In this document: positions 14,671-28,723 of the stretch, piece by piece | Layout of the letters: each line of letters begins with the position of its first letter | Position numbering within the stretch: the first letter of the stretch is position 1 | Source of the DNA: Latrodectus hesperus | Lineage: Eukaryota; Arthropoda; Arachnida; Araneae; Theridiidae | DNA: 64,000 nt | NCBI GenBank assembly: GCA_037975125.1 | Contig: CM075855.1 | Span: 108,704,118 to 108,768,117 of the forward strand | Direction of reading: 5' to 3' | Program-made: the position numbers and the translations under genes | The notes under the pieces: model-generated | Seen by the model: only the letters and a program-made list of their open reading frames with translations | The model's database searches: none | What the model was told of the DNA's origin: nothing

Positions 14671-14724
14671 CAGCAGAGGGTGCCCTCCAGAGCTGTTGTG
14701 GATCTGGAGGGCACCCCTCTGCTG
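14671..14724. repeat. GC-rich 21-bp hairpin
   Basis: CAGCAGAGGGTGCCCTCCAG (14671 on) pairs with CTGGAGGGCACCCCTCTGCT (14704 on) with one bulged base and an 11-nt loop (14692-14702). It is a strong structure in an AT-rich intron. Confidence 0.8.
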
Positions 14725-15320
14725 GAGCTGTTGCGTACGGAATTCGGAACTGTTGCGGGGCCATGCCCCCGGTGGTGCCACTTTCCATTATTCTTTCTAG
14801 CAACTCCCATCTAAACTGGTAAAACCCTTTTTGGGTTAGGTATAAGGGAGTTGACTGGTGTATACATGGACTGTATGAATAAATCACGTTTTTGTTTCTG
14901 AGCCTTCAGCTGCCAGTTTTGTCATTATCCTTAATTTATGTGCATGTGTGTATATGGCAGTCAACATTACTTTAATGGTTCTTTCTGCAACTTCAATTAA
15001 CAACAACAGATCTTTCTTTATTGTTATGATATAAATAAAACTAAGAAAAAATTTCATAATTTACAATGTATATTACAATAAAACTAATATTAAAGATTTA
15101 ATTTATTTGTATCATTAAAAAAATCTTTCAAATCTTAAAAATCTAATATATATATTCAATGATATTAATTAATTAATTATGAAAACCATTTTTAGTATAT
15201 TTTCCTTTTAATCTGAGTAATGTTGGAAACTTCAAAACTCTATTCTACGTTTTTATAAAAATGATTTATTAACATTATTATGGTTTCTTATTCCTATTTT
15301 TTATTATATTTTTATATTAG

Positions 15321-15432
15321 GTTGAAAGAAAGAGGCACATTGGTAATGATATTGTCAACATAATATTTTTGGAAGGCTCCCATATGGACCATGTGAATTT
15401 CAAACCAACGATGATAAAATCTCAGTTTACTC
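15321..15432 (+). CDS. GARNL3: GARNL3-like gene, exon 3 (catalytic Asn-thumb segment)
   Basis: The exon starts after a TTTTTATATTAG acceptor and reads VERKRHIGNDIVNIIFLEGS, then HMDHVNFKPTMIKSQFT. The HIGNDIV motif is the hallmark of Rap-GAPs. In Rap1GAP, the Asn of this motif is the catalytic asparagine thumb that replaces the arginine finger of Ras GAPs. Here that Asn is present at codon 15345-15347, so the domain is likely active. The exon ends with one base (C) of a His codon. The donor reads GTATCCTTTT, which matches the U12-type consensus instead of the ordinary GTRAGT seen at most other exons of this gene. Confidence 0.93.
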
Positions 15433-15554
15433 GTATCCTTTTAAATGAGAAAATATCGTGATATATAAAATAACAAATATAATATATATTGGGAAAACGC
15501 GCTTAAAGTACGTACAAGTTCGCACGGTAGATCTATGGCGTCCATTCAGCTACT

Positions 15555-15818
15555 TGGCATAGATGCTGTATAATACAGGATACAAAATTCTGAATTTTTT
15601 TGGCGACGAAGGAATGTTGCCAAGATAATCTATTGTGACATCTCGCGAGGATGTAAATAGTAGGGTTGCCAAATTAAAATTTTCTGCATAATTCTTTTAA
15701 GTCTCCGTATCTATGACGTAATAAATGCTAGTGTGCCAGATATATACATTAGAAAATCCGCCAAAAATTTTACCAAGCTCAAACTTTAGCCTCCTGGATT
15801 ATAGGCATATATGCCCAG
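15555..15818 (-). mobile_element. MITE family F, copy 1
   Basis: The ends read TGGCATAGATGCTGTATAAT and, on the opposite strand, TGGGCATATATGCCTATAATCC, forming imperfect terminal inverted repeats. The body is the reverse complement of copy 2 (AATGTTGCCAAGAT, AGTAGGGTTGCCAAA, GTCTCCGTATCTATGACG, GAAAATCCGCCAAAA). It has no coding capacity. Confidence 0.75.
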
Positions 15819-17039
15819 GTACTTTTGTTCAATAATATATCACCAATATTACAATTAAACAATTTAAATACATTTTCTGTTAAAGAGTATATACCATGCT
15901 TATTTAAAAAATAAATAACTATACAAACTTTTGTAATTTATAGATTTTTTTGTAAGTATATATAGTGTTTTTATGTACAATACAGATGTCTTTATCACAT
16001 TTAGTACAATATATTGAACTAGGCAAATAGGACGCATTTTTCAGAAAAACAAATATTAGATTAATTTTTTTCTCTTGTTGACGCAAAAGTATCACTTGAT
16101 GAAATGTTTTATTAAATGCTCCATCAAATTTTGAAGGAAGTTTATGCGAATTTTTGTTCTGAATATTTTTTATGAATTCTATAATAAGTACCTTGAAAAT
16201 TTTAATGGACTATTTGTTGTATTGTTTAGTTTTTAGATAGATGGAATAAATCAAGACATATTACATTCGTAGGCAAGTACTTTTTTCATTATTTACATGT
16301 GACACTTTGGAAGTCCCTTGCCTTACAAAGTATAAAAGTATAATCAATATATTAACTTCTGTTATCAAACCTCTTCGGCATAACTGCTTCTCGTAAAATG
16401 TTATTCTATATTCTCTACATATTTTTTATTCCTAAATAATACAATAATTATTATATTATCATCAATCAACAATTACCATAAATCACCAATTGAGAAATCA
16501 CATTTTATTCACCCAATAATTTAGATATAATATAAAGAAAACGAATGCTTACACATCAATAGTTTTTATTTTTATTCTATTTTGAGCTTACCTTTCAATG
16601 TAGAAATTTTAAAACAATTTTTTTCTGAACTTGAATCTCCGTGAGAGTTATAATCTTTTTTCCTTAGACAGCTTGCGTTCGCTAAAAATTCTTCATTATT
16701 TATTTAATTTATCATTTTCATTTATTTATTCTTTATCAATTTATAAAATTCTAGCATGATTTTAATATATTTTTTTCTTTTTGTGCAATTTATATCCCTT
16801 CATTCCACACTAAAATTTGAATGCTCAAAAATGCGCACCGGGCATAAGAGACCCAAGTATATCAACAAAAGGGAAATTAAGAAAAAAGACATTTCAACCA
16901 TTAGAATGTTTTCTTTATTTCAAAAGCCCGACAGCTACTAGAGTATCCCACCTATTTTACCACAACAGGAGTGGAAGTGATGGCATTTTATATAGTGGGA
17001 CACTTAGTTTTTACGCCATCATTGTCCCCAAAGTGGGTT

Positions 17040-17265
17040 GGTCTTAATAATTTAGAAGCAGGGGGGATACAGAAGACCCCCAGACTTAGCCTGCCATTCT
17101 CAAAGCTATCATTTTACATGGAGAAAATTGCGATTTCAATCAATTTTACATGTCCAGCCGTAATTAGTGAACACGATGAATCTTCGGTTGGGTCAAGATT
17201 CGAATTCACTACCTTCCTACAACGAGAGTGAACACCTTAACCAATCAGACTACCATCAGAAAATA
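17040..17265 (-). mobile_element. SINE family D, copy 1
   Basis: The minus strand begins with a tRNA-like head (CTGATTGGTTAAGGTGTTC, then AGTGAATTCGAATC). It shares with copy 2 the internal segments AGAAGACCCCCAGACTTAGC-like and CAATTTTACATG. Confidence 0.7.
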
Positions 17266-17349
17266 TTTGACCATAGATATAAAGACTGAAAGTCTGGAAA
17301 TACTTTCGAATAATGTTTCTTCAATACGTTTTAAAAGACCCAGCGCATG

Positions 17350-17475
<126 letters not shown>

Positions 17476-18646
17476 AACATTCAGCTGGTTTACTGTTAAT
17501 TTTAGTGAATAACTTGACACATCTCTAGTCTACGTAAGTATGTTTCTGAAACAACAATTCATTGAACAACGAATTTTATCGTATTAATTTCTACGACATT
17601 TTAAATCCTTTGATTTTTTGGATTTAGTTAATAAATCTATGTAGTTTAATTAATTAAGGATTTATATCAATTAGTTTATCGATTATTTGATTGCATCAAC
17701 TCCATTTTCTAAGCATCGAAAAACTCATAAGTAATCTAAGTTAAATTAAGCTTAAAGAAGCTTTATTTTTTCTTCAACATAGATCTTATTTACAAATTAA
17801 CGTATTCTTATTAGGTTAATGAGCAGATTTTCTTGGTAATTTGACAAGTGAAACAAATTTACAAGTTTTAAAGCTTTAATTAATCACATGCGTTAATTAC
17901 GTGTTCAACTACATATATATTTAAACTAATTTTTTCTTCGGCATTTCTTATTGCATTGAAATTTATATTATATAAATGATGAAAAAAATTTTGATTACAT
18001 ACTCTAAATACAGAAAAAATAACTTTGAAATTGAACAATAAATAATTCATTTTAGTTTAAGATATATCCTTAGTGACTAAGATTAAAAAACTAAGGCATT
18101 AAATATAAGAAAAAATTCTAAGAGCTTAAGATCTAAAAAGGGTATTAAGAAGGTTAAAGATCTTGTTTCTTTCTGACTGCCTATAAATAGTAAGGGATTA
18201 GAGAAAACTGCCATTATATGAAGGAACATCTTAGAGAATGTTTGAAATCCTCTTGTAATCACAGCTAATGGCATTGTCTTCGGGACATAAAAATCAGAAC
18301 TTAATAAATATGTTATGAGGAAATTAATTTCATATACTGAAATTAAATGTACGAAGTTGCGTCTTTCTAATCCTTTGTCTCCCAAAATTTCTAAAGAAAT
18401 AATGGATAAGATGAAAGTTTCCGTTAAACGGCTTTTGGGGATTTTATGTGTTATATCTTTACAAAAGTTAATAAGTTTTAAAAATTATATAATTCTTATA
18501 AAACCTAATATTTTACAAAATATTTAACTGCTTTTGAGCCAAGAGAAAACTATTAAAATTTTCTTTGCCACAAATGTCATTTATATATTCTCTTTATTGT
18601 TATAAATTTAAATTCCCTTTACTGAATGAAACAAAAGTCTGTAAAG

Positions 18647-18915
18647 TTTGTTGTTTTCGTGTGCCAACTAGGCTGGCATTATGGGGTGCACTTCTCCACT
18701 TTTCGAACTGAACCATATTTGGTGAGGAGTCCGACTTCTTCAGTATACACATGCCATAGGAACCTGTTTTATAGTGTAGGCAACCATTTACACAATGAAA
18801 GGACAAAGACAGTATAGATAGAGAAAGAAAGTACTTCCATGCTCGAACCGGGATTCGAACCCAGGACCTCCCTATCCGTAGTCAGGCATGCTGTCCAGTG
18901 GACAAATTGGGTGGC
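18647..18915 (-). mobile_element. SINE family C, copy 1 with 11-bp target duplication
   Basis: The minus-strand tRNA-like head carries the B-box match GGGTTCGAATCCC, then the GGCATGGAAGT-type core and a specific tail (GAAGTCGGACTCC, GTGGAGAAGTGCACCCC) ending in an ACAAC-type run. It is flanked by AGTCTGTAAAG at 18636-18646 and 18916-18926. Confidence 0.88.
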
Positions 18916-19046
18916 AGTCTGTAAAGGTACTTAATGTGAACACATACACTAATGCAATATTAAGCACTTCTATTGCTCTTATCTGACGTTTGGCACTGAA
19001 ATGCCAAAGTCATTTTACAAATATAAGGAACATTTTATTAGTTTCT

Positions 19047-19145
19047 CTGTTGTTGTTGTGGTATTGTGCCAGCCAGGCTGACAATATGGGGTGCGCTGCT
19101 CCGCATTTCCAACTGAACCCTATTTTGATGTGGAGTCCGACTAAT
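19047..19145 (-). mobile_element. SINE family C, copy 2, 5'-truncated
   Basis: Only the 3' part is present: the minus strand reads GTCGGACTCC..., GGAGCAGCGCACCCCATATT, GTCAGCCTGGCTGGCAC and an ACAAC-rich tail. The tRNA head is missing. Confidence 0.8.
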
Positions 19146-19631
19146 TGTTATTAAAATGTAATTTCAAAATTGATTAAAAATTGTAAATTAAAAAAAATAA
19201 TTAGAAATTTGAAAGAATATAAAAGTTTGTAATAGTAATAATCTTAAATAGGCAAAACTTAAATTGGCTAGTTATTCATATATCTTAGACTGATATGTTA
19301 AAAATATTTTCAAATATCCGTTTGAAATTGTCTATTAATTTGTTTAAAATAATTTCCACCCGTCCAAAGTATCTTTAACATATTCTTTGGTTGAAATTAT
19401 TAAATTAATTATGGATATATATATTTATCTAAAAATAAAACTATCTCAATTCTTTATGGTTAATAGTATGACTATATGGAGATATTATAAATATTTATGT
19501 CCGCATCTTAATGTTTTCTGAAAAATCTTAAAAAGAGAGCTTTGTTCACAATTAACTCAATTGAACTTGGAAATTTTTAAGTATTTTTGAGAAATTGTAA
19601 AAATTCCACAGAAATACTTTAAGAAACTCGT

Positions 19632-19701
19632 ATCTCTTTCAAAGATCATAATAGATTAAATTCTGAAAAATGTTTAATCTATTATGATCTTTGAAAGAGA
19701 T
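19632..19701. repeat. Perfect 29-bp palindrome with 12-nt loop
   Basis: The arm 19632-19660 (ATCTCTTTCAAAGATCATAA...) is the exact reverse complement of 19673-19701. The loop is TTCTGAAAAATG. No mismatch occurs in the stem. Confidence 0.95.
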
Positions 19702-20946
19702 AATTAAAAAGATTCATAAAATGAAAAATATTCATAGAAAAATGTGGTTCCAAATAATCCATTTAATACTGTTCAATAAAATAACAAGAAAGAACCTCAA
19801 ATATTTTTCTTTAAATAGCTTAGCTTTATAACAAAGTGTACCCAAAAGAATTTTCAATAATTATTATTCATTAATATAAATATCAGATTTTGTATTTCTG
19901 CACAATAATACTAGGCTTAAAACTATTTTTAGTCACAAATTTATCTCAAGTTATCTTCTTTAAGTTATCTTTTGTTAACAACTCTTTAATTATGAAAATA
20001 TTTTTTAAAAATTATAATTATATGTAAATTAATATTGAAATAATATGATATAAAAATATTTGTATCTATTTTGGTAAAACTTCTCTTAAAACTAGCAAAT
20101 AGGGTTTTCAATTCATGAAAATTTTGAAGAATTATGTTAGTAAGATCTACACATATGTTGACTAGCAACACCATCTTTTATTAACCATCTCTTTTTGATT
20201 GCAGAATTAAATTCACCTTGGTCCGGCTTGTTGAGTATTGTATTAGGTAGGTTATTTATAGGAGCTACATTAAAGTGTCAGATATAGATTATATGGACAT
20301 GAATTTTAAAAAATACATTTTTGCATTACATGTACAACACATGGGGAAACAGTGTAGAAATTTTTTTTATGTATAATAAATTAAATATTATAATCTCTAC
20401 ACAATCGAAACAGATTTAGACTAAATCAGTACTACATTTATAAACGAAATTCCTATTGGAAATAAAAGCAAATCATTCAATAAAGTTAATGATCTTATCA
20501 ATGAAAGTGAATATTTGTTATGTCAGTATATATCTTCAGTATATTTGTAATGTCTTCAACATGAGAAGAAGACACGTTAGCAAGAAAAAAGCTTTTATAC
20601 TATGAATCCTTCGGTGACCAATTAAAAGCAAAAGGAGAAAATTATTTTATAAGCAATTTAAAAAATAACTAATTCTTTACCTCACAATGTTAACGTCACA
20701 AAAGTGATATCTGAGAAATTAATGAGTCACAATAACGAAAAAAAATCCAATTTTGCACTTATCTTGACATTTTTATTGCGGGTAATATTTTAGATTTTCA
20801 TAAAGCAAAATAAGTAAAAACATATTTCCCTTTAATAACTAAGTATAGACAAAAGAGTGAGAAACGTGTTGCTTAAGAGAGATGAATTTCCTGAAAGTAG
20901 AATTTTTAAATTATTCAGAACAAAAAAATATATTAAATATAAACTT

Positions 20947-21057
<111 letters not shown>

Positions 21058-21293
21058 ATTCTGAACAAATGGCATTCAAAAATATATAGTCATTATTAGC
21101 TGGCATATTTTAAGATAAAACTATATAGTTAGAAAATTAAAGAAAAAGTAATATGAATAGTATGTATTTATGTGTCATGTGTACATATACAATTTTATTT
21201 ACTACTTTGAAGATTTCTATAGATTTTATTTTATAGTATCTATAATTTTATATTTGCATACTGTTTCTTTTGTAAAATGTAATACTATATTGA

Positions 21294-21559
21294 GACGTCT
21301 ACCCTGTGTAGGGCTCAGAGTGCCTGACTGCGAATAGGGAGGTCCTGGGTTTGAATCCCAATTCGGGCAGGGATGTATTTCCTCTTTCTATCTATCCTGT
21401 CTTTGTCCTTTCTTTGTATGAATGGTTACCTACCCTTACGGGTTCCTATGGCATGTGTGTACTGAGGAAGTCGGACTCCACACCAAAATATGGCTCAGTT
21501 GGAAAAGTGGAGCAGCGCACCCCATATTGTCAGCCTGGCTGGCACAAGACAACAACAAC
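21294..21559 (+). mobile_element. SINE family C, copy 3 with 13-bp target duplication
   Basis: The plus-strand copy has the head CAGAGTGCCTGACTGCGAAT, B box GGTTTGAATCC and the family C tail ending in AACAACAACA. It is flanked by AATACTATATTGA at 21281-21293 and 21560-21572. Confidence 0.9.
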
Positions 21560-23026
21560 AATACTATATTGAACGAGAGTAAAAGTTTAGAATCTTCTTC
21601 GAGTAAATTTTAATCAATTGAAATTCAAGTACAAAAATTATTTTCTTTTTCAGTTGTTTTATATATCATAGTCAATTTTATGCGATTAGAAATTTTTCAA
21701 GCATTTTTCGACAAACGTATCACTCGAAATTGATTAAAGAGGTGTAATTATTGATAAAATAATTTCTCTATGAAACATCATACAGAATTAAATAAAGGAT
21801 TTTTATATTAAATAAAAACTCTTTTACAATGATATTACTTAATAAATATATTTTTAATATAGATTGTAACTAATTTAGCTTTAAACATTCATTGCTATTT
21901 TATGTTGTTTTATTTAAAACTTTTCTTGAATATGGCTCTCTAGTTATGAATATTCCCCTATCTATTATATATATATCGCCCTTATACTTTATTTTTACAC
22001 ACTCCAAGATGTCAAAATATTTTAAATTATCAACAATTCACAAATGAAGTATAAGGTTTGTTTTTTTGGGGGAGGGGTTATACAGCCAATAATAATGCTC
22101 ATTTAACATTACATTTTTACAATTTATTATTTTTAAATGTATTTTGCATAGCTTTTAATGTGTTTTACGCTAAATGTTTCATTAAAAGTATTTTACACAA
22201 ATCAAGATTTCCATTATCAGTACATATAAAGTATTATGCATCATGTTTACTTATGATTTTACACAACGATTCTTAATAAATCATCAAAACAAAGCTTGAA
22301 ATTATTATCCAAAATATTCAATGGTACTCTAAGCAGTATTTCATTTTACTCATAATGGTAATTGTCTTTATAATTAATATATTTTAATTACTTTAAATTT
22401 TGCTTATAAATAGTTTTATTTAATAAATGTATACAATTTTCTTAAATAATCATTCAAAACTAATAGCATTAAATATTATCAAATAATAAGTTCTATAGTT
22501 AAGACATTCACTTAAATATATTATGGTAAAAGAAATTTTTTCTTTAATGGCAGCATTTTTAGGGTGGGACAATTTCATGTTATTTTAAACCAAGTGACAA
22601 ATTATCATCTATTATCAAATCAAAATAAAAACAATAAAATTAAAAGAGCTACTTCAAGAAAATTAGATGTCATTTCCTTGCTGGTTAAAAAAATCAAGGA
22701 AAGAGAAATGAATTGTGGTATTGAGAGTTTCTATGAAAATTAAAAAAGATTGTTCTGCTATGTATATGCATTCAAAAATATCATGCTTTTATTTTTACAG
22801 TAATATCTAACTATCACAGAGTATAAATCTCGATTTTTGCTGTAGATAGTTTTGTTCATCATACATAATTCAGAGCAAAAATGTATACTTAACTGTTTTT
22901 TTTATAAATTAATAATATTAATTATAGTATATAGTACATTTTGTTTTCAAATTGTATAAAATGTTAGATAATTTGCATTTACTTACCTAAAAGTTTCTGT
23001 TCAATTTCTTTAGATTTTATTAAATC

Positions 23027-23404
<378 letters not shown>

Positions 23405-23584
23405 GTTCGTTCCATATATAACATATATATATGTATATATGTTATATATGTTGAATATATGTTCCGTCTGTTTATAGTATTTCGAATTCTCCCTTTATTA
23501 TTCTTCATTTGACATTTGATTAATTTTATAAAAAATATTGCTATATTAAACTTTATATTCCCATACAATTTTTTTCATTACTTC

Positions 23585-23587
<3 letters not shown>

Positions 23588-23674
<87 letters not shown>

Positions 23675-23679
23675 ATATA
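23588..23679. repeat. (TA)n microsatellite
   Basis: A TA array with one T insertion near 23661. Confidence 0.97.
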
Positions 23680-23979
23680 AGTAACTTTAAGTCTTAAATA
23701 TGAATGATTTTTTCTTATAGTATGATTTTGAAAGAAATTTCAGTAATTATTAGTACACATAGTAAAATTTCAAAATTTTTCTCAAGTTTATTTTTTATCA
23801 TTAAACGTTCATGTATATATATATATCAAAAAATTATATTCAGCTAATTTTCTTTTATTACCATTTTATAAATTTGAATTAATAACAAATTATCTTATAT
23901 TTTTTATATACCTTATATAAAATAGGATAGTTGTTATAATTATAATATAAATTTAAATAGCTTGCTTAAAATAAATTTA

Positions 23980-24360
<381 letters not shown>

Positions 24361-25717
24361 AAACGTTAATAGCATTTTATTCCAAAATTCAAAAGCTAAA
24401 TATTACCTAATTGCAATGTTCGCCGGAAAAAAACACAAAAAATGAAAGCTTATTTTATAAATAACCAATTAATTACCTTGAAATTATATTTAGAATTAAA
24501 ATTTGTGTAAAGAATACAGTATTCCTTAGATAAAATAATGGCGAAAGACAAACTGCTTACTTTTCAAAACACTAGATATTCCTAGGGATTTGTAAAATAG
24601 CTTTTTTTAACTTTTAATTTAAAATTCAAATTCTTTACCACGCAGCTAAAAATAATTGCAATCCTTTATATTTTGTTTAATTACACAGTTTTCTTCAGTT
24701 TAACCTATAGTTAATTTTAAAATTAGTTTTCTTGGGGGAATTATTATATCATAAAGCGAAGACAATGTATTTTTTGATGATTGAAAATTGCTTTAAGGTG
24801 TCTTTAAAAAGAAATATTTACTTTATATATATATGAAATGAATATAAGTATGTTTTTCTGAATAATTAACATTAATTTAAATAATATATAACACAAAATC
24901 TTCAAGTTTCTGCTTCACTTTGCCTCTTTAATTTAGTCACTTGAGGCTTATAAGATTCCTAATTAAGGTGAATATAGTTTAAAATTTTTTTTGAAATTAT
25001 TAAAGATTTTGATTACAAAGTCGATATGTTAATTACAATGAAAGTAATTATATTTCTTGAAAGCGCCTGCGCCCATAATTTAATTTTTCTTCTTAATTAT
25101 TCTTAGTAATGATAACAATTTTAAACAAATTAATTAGTAAATTGAATTATGTAAGAAAAGTATGTATTTATATAATGGATTTTTGCTAAATTACAAGAAA
25201 ATTCTGCAATATTAAAAAAATTAATTCATGTTGTAATTTTATAAAACATAATAAAGTTTTTAAAAAAAAAACCTTTTGCAGTAAATAGTTTTAATGAATA
25301 TTTTTCAATTTTTCTGTAAGTTTTTTTTATTTTGTCCTATTTTTAATTTTAAATATGGCTTATATTCATTTAAAGGACATTTTATGTAATTTATTGTTAT
25401 TATTCGGTACTTAATTACAAAAATTTTGAAAATACTTAAAAATTAAATTTTAAAAGGTATATTATAATTTGCCTGTATATTGTGATCGGATCCGTTGTTA
25501 ATGAAAAACATATATCCACGAATATTAACCTCCTGTTTATATAAAAGTAATCAATTTTTATACATATATGAATACATACCCATGCTATGTATATATAAGT
25601 TATCAAATTCAAATATTAAGATATAACATAAATATCTATGAAAACAATTATCACCAAAGAAAGTGATGCAACTGAATATGCTGATAAAAATGTGTCTATC
25701 AAATAGCAAAATATAAG

Positions 25718-25884
<167 letters not shown>

Positions 25885-26881
25885 AGTAGTATTATATTAA
25901 TAGGATAAACATAAATTAACCAATAATTTTTTATAATATTGATATTTAGAATTATATGTATTCTTTATTTGTGGCTAGACACAATACTAGTATCAATTTA
26001 ATTGGCAATACGTTTCTAATAATGGTTTGTTAAATGGTTAGAATATGAGACGATGATACCGGTCGTTCCTTCTTGAAAAATAAATAATATTGAGTAAAAT
26101 AATAGTCTGTAATTCTCTTTGGTGATATAACAATCTTAGAAACACATTCCATTTTGACGTTTTAAACTTTTCTCAAAAGAGAAAATCGAGAAAAATCTTT
26201 TTTCTCAATAGAAAATCTAGATAATATTATTAATCATATTGTCAATGTTCATTTTTATTAAACTCGTGTCTCAAGATATTTGACGGATGTGTTTATTAGT
26301 AAAAATGGTGTCAATATATTAAATAGATTTTTTTAAATTCCACTTTAATAATGTACTTTCCTTATTTAGCAAAATTCCACATTACATATTTGAACATGTC
26401 GCGTTCCATAAATAGATATATGAATTCTTAAGTGTTTTTCTTTGCTTTCGATAATATCCTACTTCAATAAAATGTTTAACTTTTTTCGTTCAATTTCTTC
26501 TGAATTTGTGCTGGGAGGGATCTATCAATAATTTTAAATTTTTTAATATTGAGTATAATTTTCATGACAATAAAAAAATGTAACAAAATACAACTGCAAA
26601 TTTTTTGACATATATTTCATATTTAAAAATTAATTTTAATATTTGTTTTTATGTATACATTTATTTCTTTTAAAATTGCATTAAGAAAGTATTTTTACCC
26701 ATAAATTTCTTTTCTTTTTTCTTTTTTCGTTCTAGTTAAGATTATAGCTGCATCACACTTTATTACAATTCTCATTGGTTTAAAATGGCCTTGACAACAG
26801 ATAATGTTTCTTCTACGTCACACATAATTAATTATCGCATTGAAACGGCATCGTAAATCCGAATTAATGACAAATTTGCTG

Positions 26882-28089
26882 GGAACAAGTTCAGTATCCC
26901 CATACACTTGGCGACGCGGCGAATTTTTTGTCGCCAAGTTGCCAAGCTAGGCGCGCGTTTATTAAAACGGAAAATTTCCCTAATTTCGATCGAAAAATAT
27001 GCATTTCAGAAAATTTAAAAAGGGAAATAAATATAAATAATGGACTTACTTGATATGAAGTTAAGCTGACATGCCGATTTATTTCGACTTATTCGTTTGT
27101 CACCAGTGTCACATTTCAATAAAAATAATTATCTAATTTTACAAAAAAAGCATGCAAAAATATTTTTCTAAATGTATACACTTTATAAATTTTTAAAAAA
27201 AAGCATGCAAAAACTTATTTTCAAATATATACATTTTTTAAATTTAAAAAAAAACATGAATAAAATATTTTTTAAATATATACACATTTTAAGTAAATAA
27301 AAATGAAACACGAATACAATAAAAAAAATACATGTAAGCAATAGAATTTAAATAAAATAATTACACCTTCTCCAAATCCAATTTCCGTTAAAAATTAATT
27401 AATATTTGCGAATCCTAAATTAATTAATAATTTGGAATCCTGAGCAATAATCCATCATTATTATCTTTAATTTTTGCTAAAATAACTTGTTGATATTTTT
27501 CAACAACATTATGAATATGAGACATTTTAAATTAAAACAAAAAATAAAGTAATTAAAACAATAAAAAGATGATAATAAATTAAGAAAACGAAATAAGGAA
27601 AAAAGAATATTTAACGGTTTTAAATACATAAAATAAAATATATCATTTAATATAAAAATATATATTAAAATTAAACCAAATAAAAATAATAATGAAAAAG
27701 AAATAGTAAAAAAGAAAAATTTACGATGTTTGGACACTGGCGACAACGAAACACAACAGCGGGAAATCCACCGATTCCAGCAGCAAAAGTGAACGAAATT
27801 AAAATGACTAGCAATTAAAACGTAGAACAATTAGCAAAGAAAGTTCTGGAAAGTTCTCGAAGTGAAACTAAAAAGCTATTGCCACTAAAAAAAAGCACAT
27901 ATATAACGTAAAAATTATTTAAAACACGAGAAAAACGGAATCTGGCAAGGAAAAAATAAAAATAGTAACAAAAACTAAATTTGGCAACACTATAATAAAA
28001 ACAAAAGCTGAAATCGGCAACACTACAACGTAAACAACGGTTACTAGATTTGGCGAGAAATCAGTGTATGGGGATACTGAACTTGTTCC
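26882..28089. mobile_element. 1.2-kb non-autonomous DNA transposon, 27-bp TIRs, 8-bp TSD
   Basis: The first 27 bp (26882-26908, beginning GGAACAAGTTCAGTATCCCC) are the exact reverse complement of the last 27 bp (28063-28089). The element is flanked by perfect ATTTGCTG direct repeats at 26874-26881 and 28090-28097. An 8-bp target duplication is typical of hAT and P-type transposases. The interior is AT-rich with many TTGGC/GGCAAC motifs and encodes nothing recognisable as a transposase. Confidence 0.88.
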
Positions 28090-28139
28090 ATTTGCTGCCT
28101 GCCTTCAATTCTCATTCTTCGATTGGCAGCAAACAAAGC

Positions 28140-28320
28140 GAAATGGAACTAGTAGAGTATAGCCCCCAACTGGCGATTTTTGCAAATGTATTTCGTCGCC
28201 AAGCAATTTAAATTCTGTTGCCACTTAAAAAACCTTATATATGACGAAAAAAAAATTGGTAAAAATGTATTTGAGGGTGTCCCTTTGGCGAGATTGGGAC
28301 ACCCTCAATTTTTATTTGCG
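28140..28320. repeat. TTGGCGA-type repeat fragment with a 13-bp hairpin
   Basis: CTGTTGCCACTTAAAAAACC (about 28216) resembles 27873-27893 of the neighbouring transposon in the same orientation. It ends in a perfect 13-bp stem, 28271-28283 (TTGAGGGTGTCCC) against 28296-28308, with a 12-nt loop. Confidence 0.5.
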
Positions 28321-28723
28321 CCAATCCTGTTCGCGCAGAACCTTATGCAAACAGTAATGGCGGCAAAAACACAATGAAATATAAAAATAATGCAGTAAGC
28401 ACATAAAAAAGAAAAATGTGCTCACATTATTTTTCTGGAATATCCTCACTTTGAGGTGGTTAGTTTAAATCAGCAAGTATGATTTAAATTTTCAAAATTT
28501 TTATTAGTTACTAAAACTCTAAATTAATAATTGCAATATTTGTAAATAATCTTTTTTAAATTATTAGACTAATGTCTTGCTTAGGCCAACATTAATTTTT
28601 TTTAATATTGAGTTCAGGCGACAATGAGCCGAAAAGGGAAGCTACAAGAATATACCTAAGGTTAATATGCTTGTCCTTCTCAACTGACTGTAGAAACATA
28701 AAGTTTTCAATTCCTACAGAAAA

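Larger units (their letters stand above)
12774..15320 (+). other. Intron 2-3 of the GARNL3-like gene
   Basis: The intron runs GTGAGT to TATTAG. It contains a GC-richer repeat-derived block (about 13300-14970) with an inverted repeat and a strong hairpin, both annotated separately. No other gene is visible. Confidence 0.8.

Noticed and set aside
14458..14966. Possible solo LTR from TGTAAGGGAAG to GGCAGTCAACA with GAATAAA inside
   Set aside because: No matching target duplication (ATGAT against TTACT) and no clear inverted TG...CA context.
27477..27830. Minus-strand 117-codon hydrophobic frame
   Set aside because: It lies inside the non-autonomous transposon at 26882-28089, is low in complexity (Phe/Leu from AT-rich DNA) and matches no known family that I recognise.
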